64,000 nucleotides of DNA from Halichoerus grypus (taxonomy: Eukaryota > Chordata > Mammalia > Carnivora > Phocidae). A program made the translations under genes and the position numbers. Under the pieces are notes generated by a model. The model worked only from the letters and a program-made list of their open reading frames with translations, searched no databases and had not been told where the DNA came from. Positions 34,741 through 43,768 of the stretch are shown here, in pieces (within the stretch, counting starts at the first letter, position 1; every line of letters begins with the position of its first letter). The stretch lies in NCBI RefSeq assembly GCF_964656455.1, contig NC_135724.1, positions 12,237,414 through 12,301,413 of the forward strand, given 5' to 3'.

Positions 34741-34982
34741 AACTTATAGTAATAATATAATAAGTATTATAAAATACTTTATACCAGTTATTATATTATT
34801 TTGTATTTTTCAGTTTAGTCCCTTGCAATATGTAAAGGAAGGGAAGCAGGAACTGCAGAGATGAAGTTTTTTTTTTAATTTCTAATAATTTTAGAATATA
34901 TATAATAATATAAAATACTTTATACCAGTTAATATAATGTTAACAGGTATAAAGTATTATAAAATAAGTAAACTTATAGTAA
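34741..34982. repeat. Nest of AT-rich direct and inverted repeats
   Basis: A 22-bp direct repeat containing 'aatactttataccagtta' occurs at 34769-34790 and 34910-34931. The same motif returns inverted at 34940-34958, forming with the second copy a 19-bp stem (one mismatch) and 7-base loop. 'aacttatagtaa' opens and closes the nest at 34741-34752 and 34971-34982. The inverted arm at 34799-34891 sits in the middle. Confidence 0.85.
34799..34891 (-). repeat. Arm 2 of the inverted duplication
   Basis: Reverse complement of 32971-33069. It includes the A-run/TSD junction created by the SINE at 32864, so this copy must be derived from that locus after the SINE inserted. Confidence 0.9.
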
Positions 34983-34989
34983 ATAATAA

Positions 34990-36095
34990 GATAAATCCAT
35001 TAAAATCAGAACAATTAAAGAGATACCTAGTTTTATCATCATTTAATATTACATAAATGTAATTCAATGCAATGAGATAGAAATACAGAGATCAGACTTA
35101 CATATTGGAAATGAGCAGATAAATTTGCACACTCTGATTATACATAAAATTTGCAACAAACTCAAGTAAAACACTATTCAAATTCATTAAACTAGAGAAA
35201 ATGAGCCACATAAAATTAACACAAATAAATGGATGTAAGATAATTCTAAACAGAATGAAAGGGGTATTGTATATTGACATCAGGTGCTGGTGCTAGAGAA
35301 GGCACAATATGCCAGTCTTTATGCAATGCCCAATGTAGTATCCATGTATATAAGCCCAAATTAGTACTACAAAATAGGTCTGATAACTCTGTATCATAAT
35401 AGGAAATTTTAATATATTTTTTCTGGATTTTACTGCATAAAGCAGATATATAAATAATTAAGTTACAGAGCAGAGGTTCTTAATAATGGCCAGTGGACAT
35501 AAAGGAATCCACGATTTTCTTTCAGAAGGGCCAGGAACTCTTTGAATTTGTATTAATATTTTACGACTATGTTTTATGTCTTCTAAAGAAGAGTACCCAC
35601 CACCTAAGGTACTTTGAGATTCAGAAAGTGTTAACTGGTATAAAGGATCTAGATAATGTCATCAAGATTATATATATATATAACTTTACCATTTTACCAT
35701 AAAAAGAAAATGAAGTATATGAACTGTTTGTAGGTAACCTATAAAAATCTATGACGATGCACTATATATATCCACACATACAAATACACATGCAGAGTAT
35801 GACTTCAACTCATTCTCTAACACACAAATTTAAAAGTCCACATTCTCTAACCACAACTCAACAATAGTAGAAATTAAAAGCAAAAGGATCATTTCTAAAA
35901 TCTAAACACTTGAGAAAATTAATATACTCTTAAAAATTATTATATCGAAATAAACCATAAACTAAGAAAATGTGATATACAATGTAATAAAAGGTCAAAA
36001 GTTGTGATATTACCTAGCTGTCCTCAAAGGGAAATTTAAATCTTTAAAAGCTTCTATTATTGAAACAATTTATGAAGCTAAATCATACATTTAAG
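34990..36095. other. AT-rich non-coding DNA
   Basis: Around 35470-35520 'cagaggttcttaataatggc' hints at the end of an hAT-type element, but I cannot follow it further. A (TA)n run lies at 35670-35681. Confidence 0.35.
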
Positions 36096-36105
36096 AATTA
36101 AGAAA

Positions 36106-36109
<4 letters not shown>

Positions 36110-36136
<27 letters not shown>

Positions 36137-36306
36137 GACAGAGAGAGAGACACAGTGAGAGAGGGAACACAAGCAGGGGGAGTGAGAGAGGGAGAAGCAG
36201 GGTTCCCGCCGAGCAGGGAGCCCGATGCGGGGCTCAATCCCAGGACTCCGGGATCATGACCCGAGCCGAAGGCAGACGCCCAACGACTAAGCCACCCAGG
36301 TGCCCC
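36110..36306 (-). mobile_element. Can-SINE, reverse
   Basis: Long T tract, TTATTTGACAGAGAGAGAGA, GA-rich body, and head AAGCCACCCAGGTGCCCC. TSD AAGAAAA(A)TTT at about 36100-36110 and 36307-36316. Confidence 0.95.
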
Positions 36307-36446
36307 AAGAAAATTTAAAAAAGAAAGGAAAGCAGAAGATATGGATAATGATGAGCAGAAATTAGAAAGGAAAATAAAGAAATAACATTGATAAATGAAG
36401 CAAGAGCTGGTGCTCTCAAATGGTCATTAAAATATCCAAAACCCTA

Positions 36447-36659
36447 GGGGCACCTGGGTGGCTCAGTCAGTTAAGTGTCTGACTCTTGATTTCGGCGCAG
36501 GTTGTGATCTCAGGGTTGTTAGATCAAGCCTCGCATCAGGTTCCACGTTCATTGCGGAGCCTACTTGGAATTCTCTCTTTCCCTCTACCCCTCCCCATGT
36601 TCACCTTCTCTGTATCTCTGTCTCTCTAAAATGATAAGTAAATAAAGTCTTAAAAAAAA
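36447..36659 (+). mobile_element. Older Can-SINE, forward
   Basis: Head GGGGCACCTGGGTGGCTCAG, tRNA-like 'tctgactcttgatttcggcg', body with 'ggagcctacttggaattctc', tail AGTAAATAAAGTCTT and A run. TSD ATCCAAAACCCTA at 36434-36446 and 36660-36672. It lies 140 bp from, and opposite to, the preceding SINE. Confidence 0.95.
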
Positions 36660-36674
36660 ATCCAAAACCCTAAT

Positions 36675-37755
36675 AGATCTAAAAAAGGGAAGTACATGAT
36701 AGGAAATGCCAAAGTCAAAGAAAATGTATTATATTCAAGGAATAGAAGGAAAATTTTTTAAATGGGAACACTGCTGTAAAACACTTATATATTTCAAAGT
36801 GCAGAAAAAAATAGAAAATTTTCTATGAAAATATGAATTACCACTATTTTTCAAGGACATTAAGAAATGAAATAGAGCCATAACTATGACTGATGATCAG
36901 ACAAGTAAGTACTCCCAAAGCACACTAATCATGGGTTGTCTTAGATAAAAGTCCTATCGTCAAAGAAAAATTATTCTGGTGCTATTCATATTGTTATTGA
37001 GCAAAGAAAAATATTACCATAGATGCAGATATCCTAAATAAAATACTAGCAAATGGAATCCATTAGACTAAGATAGCCTTACACAGGAGAGTTTATTAAG
37101 AATGCAAGGATTACTTAACATTCAGAAATACATTATTATTAATTATTTTTATTATCATAACAAGGATACATTTAGAGTCAAGTGATTTATTTCAATAGAT
37201 ACTGAGAGGTAACTTGATAAAATGAATCATCCTTTCATAATAAAATTCTTTAATAAACAAGAAAAAGGTATCTTCTTTCTTAACACTATAAAGAGTATCT
37301 CTAAAACATAGCGAACATCCCCTTTTAAGGAAAAAAAAAAAAAAGGCTACCATCTGTAATCATGGCTGTTAGCTAACAGTCTTCTCTAGGTCTATCCACT
37401 TTATGAAGTATATAATTTCATATATTTACACATATTTCCTTCTAGGTAAGCTGTACTACTACTCAGTCTCAGACACAGTGGAAGAGAGTCAGAGAGGGAT
37501 AAGATATCTTTTATTATATGTATGATAGGCTAATAGGGCTTCCCTATTTAATTAATTCTGCCACAGATAGTTAATGGCTTCTTTCTGCCTATCACTTTTG
37601 GATTTTGATCATTTCTATTATTTCCAATTTAGTGATCTAGAATCCAAAGACTTTTGAACCAAGTTGCTGTCAACAGGCTGCTTTAATGCTTCTACCCTAA
37701 ATAAAGTCCTACAACTTTTAGCCACCAAAGGATGTTTTACTGAAAAGCAACTGTT
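36675..37755. other. AT-rich non-coding DNA
   Basis: Nothing recognised. Contains a 15-bp A tract near 37330. Confidence 0.35.
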
Positions 37756-37759
37756 AAAG

Positions 37760-37985
37760 ATCACAGCACCAAGCAGCGTGGAAGGAATCACCACTCTATC
37801 ACTTACTCATGTGACTCTGGGCAAATTATTTACTCTCCCTGTGGCTCTGTTTTCTCATCTGTAAATGAGGATCTTAATGATACTCCTGCTTCATAGGGTA
37901 GTTGTGAAGATTAGGGGAACTGATGAGCTAACAAACATTTAGAACGGTATTGGGTTATGATAAGAACTGTATAACTAAATGCTGC
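37760..37985 (+). mobile_element. MIR, forward
   Basis: Well-preserved core: 'atcacttactcatgtgactc', 'tgggcaaattatttactctc', 'tctgttttctcatctgtaaa', 'gttgtgaagattaggggaac' and 'acatttagaacggtattggg'. The 66-codon forward frame overlapping its start is not a gene. Confidence 0.85.
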
Positions 37986-37989
37986 TCTT

Positions 37990-39475
37990 ACTTAAAAACA
38001 CAGCATGATTTATTATCCCAAGGATAATTTTTTTCTTTTTTTTTCACCTTATTCTCATCTTTGTAAGCGTTTAATTGGGGAAATAAATGCTTTACAGTGA
38101 GTAAGGAGCACTATCTCCCTCAATATTTTCATTATAGTCTTCATCAGAAATCAGAGAACCCAATGGGATTAAATAGTGATAATCATAAAGTATCTATTCC
38201 TATTATTTCTATGTACCCAAAGTACTCTTTTTGGGAATTTAAATGCCTTAGTGGTAATGTTTGAGTAAGAGAATGTGAATGTATAGCAACATATCAGGAA
38301 AAGTTACAAATTATGGTATCTATTTTGTTCTTTTGCCCTATTCAAGAGATTAAAACACGCTCTGAGAGTCCTATGTCAACATATATTGAAAGGTAATTCA
38401 CAGGAAGCAAGAAAAACTGGGTGTGAATATAAAGGACCCATCGTATAGACTATAAATACTCCTTTAGCTTCTGAAGGCTCTTTTTAGGGTTTGGTCTTTT
38501 TGGTTTCACATGATTGTTTCCGCACCATTAGCAGTGAGTCTATTCAAATAAAAATAAAAAGTAGCACTTAAAAATGCTCTTTGGCACTTCAAAAAGCCAT
38601 ATATTAGAGAGCTAATTGGTATAGCTTTTACAACTTTCACATTGATTTTTTTCCCATTGATTTCCGCCCCCCCCTCCTTTGAGCTCTCTTTTCATCCTGC
38701 TACTACTATGAATTCTGCTTTTCAGTTCTTGGGGAATAGATTGCATGCAAGAGAAGATAGTCAGTGAAAGTGACAAGCTTCCCAAGAACTTTTGTTCTTC
38801 TGTTCTGCCATATTTTAATGTCGGGCAAGTAGAACTACTTGAGAGTGTACTGATTGGACTATGTTGGAAACCTTTCTTTGGAGACTTAGAAATTTCCATG
38901 AAAATGAGATACTCTGGCGATTCAGCCTGGGAGCATTGAATTTCTCTATTGCAGAGAAAGAGTCTCCCACCTTAAAAAAAAAAATTGGGGAATGACAAGA
39001 TTTATTTCTGAAAGCTAATTTCCTTCTACATATGGAGTCATGAGCTAAATAAATATAACATTTCAGAAATTGGTATTCTATTTTCCATCATCACTATCAC
39101 CATCAAAAATATATATCTGATTATATGACTCCGTTGTTTCATTACAATAACTTCCAGTATATAATAAACACTTCAATAACATGAAACAGTAGTTGAGGAA
39201 ACCACATGGCAGAACGTCCTGAAAACAATTTGAAGAATATATGTAAGAAATGCTTCCAAAACACATACCTGCTTCTGATTCAGTATAAAATGTGATATCC
39301 TCTCCTCAATGGTGAGTCCAAGTTTCTTCTAAATTCCAAATGAACTAATCACCCTCCTTCTCCATTATCTTTGTTCTGGTCAATGTTTTTCCATTAAATA
39401 AAAGACTTAGTTTTTTTTTATTTGGCCATGCTTGAAATAAGGCGGGGCTAGCATACATAGGAACAATAGATCCAT
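37990..39475. other. Non-coding DNA, nothing recognised
   Basis: Opposed frames at 38612-38939 have no recognisable product. A C-rich run lies at 38666-38674. Confidence 0.35.
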
Positions 39476-39479
39476 TGAG

Positions 39480-39830
39480 GAGATATTTAAAGGGAAAATC
39501 AACTGGTCTTGGTGACAGGTTATGGGGAGAAAGGGAGCATGAATTGACCAAGAGAGTCCCCCAGTATCTGGCTAACTCTGCAATGTGGTTGGAGGTGCCA
39601 TCTATAGGAAGAGAAATGTTTGAGGAAGACGGGGGGAGGGGGCGGTGAATATCACGAGTTCGGTTTTGGACATGATGATTCTGAGGTGCCTTGGCAACAT
39701 CCAAGCAAAGATGTCCAGTAGACAGTTGGATGTAAAAGTGTAGAAGCTAGAAGAAATCTGAATGGAATATGTTATTTTGCCGTTTAGAGACATGAACGGT
39801 GAAGTTTGGGTGGAGAACATTTCACATCAG
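39480..39830 (-). mobile_element. L2 body fragment, reverse
   Basis: The plus strand shows 'acgagttcggttttggacat', 'gatgattctgaggtgccttg', 'aagatgtccagtagacagtt' and 'ggatgtaaaagtgtagaagc'. This is the reversed order of the L2 segment just downstream of the RT core. The reverse frames at 39345-39820 are its remnants. Confidence 0.75.
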
Positions 39831-39834
39831 AGTG

Positions 39835-40540
39835 AAATGTTGGTGCTAGTGGAAGGAATGTCTACTTCCATCCTAACAGAGGAATATACATTGTACTGTC
39901 ACTCTCTTTTTTCAATAATTGCTCTTCTACCACTACAGAAATTTCCAGATCCTTAGACTGCTCTTCTGTTCTTTTTTTTTTTTCCAATGTATGTTCTGCA
40001 ATTTTTGAATCATCAATTTATGCTAAATACATTAATACATTTTTTAAAAAAGCTTGCTTATTTGATTGAAAGTTCACTTTTGTTAAATAATGCAAGTATA
40101 TTTTTAAAGCACTAAATCTTTCATGTAAAAATACTAATAGTGGTTTCCTACTCCATTCTTCCTAATCTTGAGGTCTGATGCCCAGAGACAGTGTATTCAA
40201 CTCTTTTGCTTCTTGTAAATAATGTGCATAGGCTGACATTTCTTCATTTACAAAATTCAGATAGTTTCTCCTGAATTTCTTTTCTTGTAGTTGAGGATTT
40301 ATCTCTGTTAAATATTACTCCCATACACTTCCCTGGGTTCTATCTTTACAATATTTAAAACCTCTTGAATTCTTCTTTTACATTTTTTATCTTTTAAAAT
40401 TTGAATATTTCTTTTTCTCTAATTATTCCCTTTTTACTCTGATTTCAGGGATATAATATCTGCTTATCTGGAGTTACTTATTAAATATTTTTGAAGATAT
40501 GTGTCAATTTCCTGAATGATCTTTTTTTCATTTGTTTTTT
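39835..40540. other. AT-rich non-coding DNA
   Basis: T-rich, with low-complexity runs. No family assigned. Confidence 0.35.
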
Positions 40541-40555
40541 TTGTTTGGTTTTTTT

Positions 40556-40738
40556 TTTAAGATTTTATTTATTTGACAGAGACACAGCGAGAGAGGGAAC
40601 ACAAGCAGGGGGAGTGGGAGAGGGAGAAGCAGGCTTCCCATGGAGCAGGGAGCCCGATGCGGGGCTCGATCCCAGGACCCTGAGATCATGACCCGAGCTG
40701 AAGGCAGACACTTAACGACTGAGCCACCCAGGCGCCCC
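40556..40738 (-). mobile_element. Can-SINE, reverse
   Basis: TTAAGATTTTATTTATTTGA, GA-rich body and head GAGCCACCCAGGCGCCCC. A T-rich 15-bp TSD TTGTTTGGTTTTTTT at 40541-40555 and 40739-40753. Confidence 0.95.
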
Positions 40739-40759
40739 TTGTTTGGTTTTTTTGTTTGG

Positions 40760-41216
40760 TCTCGCCTCTCTCTTTTATTATAGAAGCTTCTTCAAAAGCC
40801 TGATGGTCTGGGCCTGTCCATGCCTGTATAAGAAGACTCCTAGAAAGCTGATTGAAACTCGGTATGGGGATCAACCTTGTAGACTGGTCACTTCACCTTA
40901 ATGTGATCAGACATGTGCTGCCTGTCCAGGAAGCCTTTCTTGGGGAAATCAAAGGATAATATTTTCACTCCCTGTGGTATAATTGTACATGTGCATAGTA
41001 TTATCCCTGGATTTCAGCAAGTTCCAGGCTTAGAGAAGTGTGGCTCACTACTATGTGGACTTTATCTGCATCTTCCTGTTTTTATCCTTGGCATTTATCC
41101 CTGACCTCCACCATGCCTGGGGTCTTCCATCTGGACCTTTGTTGCTTCTCACTAGTGTGCCCTCTGCAGCCACCTACAGCCTGTCTTCTGTGTGCAGTCA
41201 GTTACATCTCCTCTAT
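40760..41216. other. Non-coding DNA, nothing recognised
   Basis: Forward frames at 40913-41312 overlap one another in three phases with no domain. Confidence 0.35.
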
Positions 41217-41226
41217 CTGACTTCTT

Positions 41227-41418
41227 TTTTTAAAAAAAGATTTATTTTATTTATTTTAGAGGGGGGAGGGGCAAAGGGAGAGAGAGAGAATCTCAAGCAG
41301 ACTCCCCACTGAGTACAGAGCCTGATGTGGGGCTGGATCTCATGACCCTGAGACCATGACCTGAGCTGAAACCAAGAGTTGGACACTCAACCAAGTCATG
41401 CAGGCACCCCTCCTCCAG
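41227..41418 (-). mobile_element. Older Can-SINE, reverse
   Basis: AAAAAAAGATTTATTTTATT, purine-rich body, 'accaagagttggacactcaa' and the degraded head 'caagtcatgcaggcacccc'. TSD CTGACTTCTT at about 41217-41226 and 41419-41428. Confidence 0.9.
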
Positions 41419-41429
41419 CTGACTTCTTC

Positions 41430-42120
41430 CTGTAAAATGTATTCAGATTTGTCCTCCATTATTGCCTTCATTCGCATTTTCTTTGTCCATCTTAGAGGTG
41501 CTTTGATGGAGAGAAAAAATAAATACACACAGTCAATGCACCTTGTATAAGTGGATGTCTTCCTCTTTATTTGACTGTAAAATCACCATTGTGTTTCCAA
41601 AGCCTAGCATGTTGTGTGGTTTATAAAAGACAACCAATACAGGACCTGAAAGGAACAGAACTCATGGTGGTTTTGATAAAATTAATGGATATTTTCTTTT
41701 ATGAAAAAATACTACCCCCCATTGCCATGAATATTTTAACTGCCTTCTTCCTATTTTAATTGTTCAATAATTTCCTGGCCTTTTGAAATTGTGGCACCAA
41801 AGAATAATTGCTTTCAGTAAGTGATATGACACCGCATCTATCTTGTAGGAAATTCATGAGTTCACTGCATGGTCTCCCCCTATCCCACAGCACTAAGAAT
41901 GGAAAAATAGTTTTATCTTACATTTTTATATTGAGCTGAAGATCAGTTTTACCTTACATTATGTGTCACAATGAATCTTCAAGGGAAGAAAATCTAAAAA
42001 AATATCCCAAATAGAGTTTTCAATATAGGCAAAAATACTTCCCAGTTACATGTAGGAAGCCAAAGGACAATAATTATTTCACACAGTGATACTATTTTTG
42101 AATAGGAAATAGAATTTCTA
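41430..42120. other. AT-rich non-coding DNA
   Basis: No gene or repeat recognised. Confidence 0.35.
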
Positions 42121-42124
42121 TTTC

Positions 42125-42240
42125 CAGGTAAGAAAAAAAAAATGAGGTCCAAAGGCACTGCAGATCTATCTAGCTAATTAGTAGCTGAAAGAGTCCATCT
42201 TCCAATTTTGTTTCAGTGTTTTGTCCACAATATCACATTA
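42125..42240 (-). mobile_element. MIR-like fragment, reverse
   Basis: 'aatgaggtccaaaggcactg', 'tagctaattagtagctgaaa' and 'gtttcagtgttttgtccaca' fit a reversed MIR core loosely. Confidence 0.4.
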
Positions 42241-42258
42241 CATCTAAAATTCATCTGA

Positions 42259-42474
42259 GGGGCACCTGGGTGGCTCAGTCGTTAAGCGTCTGCCTTCGGC
42301 TCAGGTCATGATCCCAGCATCCTGGGATCGAGCCCCGCATCGGGCTCCCTGCTCGGCGGGAAGCCTGCTTCTCCCTCTCCCACTCCCCCTGCTTGTGTTC
42401 CCTCTCTCGCTGTCTCTCTCTATCAAATAAATAAATAAAATCTTTAAAAAAAATAAAATAAAATAAAATAAAAT
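42259..42474 (+). mobile_element. Can-SINE with (TAAAA)n tail, forward
   Basis: Head GGGGCACCTGGGTGGCTCAG, complete body, AATAAATAAATAAAATC and a tail of TAAAA units. Perfect 13-bp TSD AAAATTCATCTGA at 42246-42258 and 42475-42487. The 94-codon reverse frame here is the SINE. Confidence 0.97.
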
Positions 42475-42489
42475 AAAATTCATCTGAAG

Positions 42490-43640
42490 GTCTTTTAGAT
42501 AAGTTGTTCCATAGTTTTATGAAATTTCCTGCACAACTCTGCCCTTGTCCCAGCATCATGATTAATGAACTTGGCTTTGTGTAAAGTTTTTCTTCTCACC
42601 ACACATTCACATGATCCAGAACCACCGTTGTTTCTTCGGAAAAATTACTGATTTCACTCACATGTTATTGTTCAGATAGCATTATTAGAGGCATTTAAAA
42701 ATGTTATGCTCCCACATTTCTTTGATACCCTGTAATTACGTTGAGATATAACTTTATCCCCTCGATCCTCAATCTTTCTTTTTTCTTAGGTGAGAAGATT
42801 TGCCACTGATGGGTAGACACTGCAAGTGGAAGTTTATAGCTTTGCTTCTCTATGTCTTCCAAAGAAACATTTAACAAATTATTTCAAAAGTATAATATTC
42901 CCTATTTTAAATAAGGAAATTTTCTGGCCAGCTCAAGGTCAGAAAGTATTTTCTAATTATTACATTTTTATGTGGACTCTAGTATCATGCTCTCAGAACA
43001 GACCGGCCAAGTTAATAAAGATACATAGCTTAAGTATTTAAAAATAGGATTCAGCAAGCTTTGCAATAGAGGCTGGTATATCAGTATTGTAGTTTCACTA
43101 ATAAGCTTGAAACATCTTTCAAATGGAAGGCAAACAAGATATGCCTGCAAGTAAAATTCACTATCTAATCTTAGAGGAAATCACTTAATTCTCTGTCTCT
43201 CCGTTTGCACTGCTTAATAAACAAGTGAGCAGTATGGCCTGTTTCCTATAGTTTGAAGGGTTATGTTTATACTTGTCTCAAAATATTTGGGGATTCTTGT
43301 ATCTAGTGTTACATGAGATAATTATGTTATCTGATATTAGCTGGGAAATTTTTAATTCAAAAGGGAAGCAATAATATTGCAACATTGAGGGTTGTTAATT
43401 GAAATGTGATCATTCAGATGGGGATTACTGCATATAAAATTCATTTTTGTACTATGACAAAACTATGCTAATAAACTATATTACATATGTAAATATGTAC
43501 TGCAAACACATATTTCACCTACACTAGATTATTTTAAGGCATTTTTTTTTGATGATTACAGTAGCAGCTTCTTAAATGTATGAGGTTTGTATAATATGGA
43601 AAGGCACACAGACAAAAAAGAAATCACCTGTAATCCCACC
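42490..43640. other. AT-rich non-coding DNA
   Basis: Possible faint reversed MIR at 42870-43010 ('ggccagctcaaggtcagaaa'). Nothing else recognised. Confidence 0.35.
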
Positions 43641-43659
43641 AGTCCACCATAGGCTCTTT

Positions 43660-43750
43660 ATTTTTTTTTTAAGATCTAATTGGCTTTATTCTTTATTCAA
43701 CAATACATGACTTGGGCAGCATCTCACCCAGCAGATGGGAGGGAGCTCCC
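43660..43750 (-). pseudogene. Short 3' retrocopy of an unidentified mRNA
   Basis: Read on the minus strand this is about 80 bases of a 3' UTR with two overlapping polyadenylation signals (AATAAAGAATAAAGCC), then 'aattagatctt' and an A tail. It is heavily 5'-truncated. A 15-bp TSD, CACCATAGGCTCTTT, brackets it at 43645-43659 and 43753-43767. I cannot name the source gene. Confidence 0.7.
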
Positions 43751-43768
43751 AACACCATAGGCTCTTTT

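Noticed and set aside
34769..34931. A retroposon bounded by a 22-bp TSD
   Set aside because: The bracketed insert has no terminal A tail in either orientation and contains a copied local segment, so template switching fits better.
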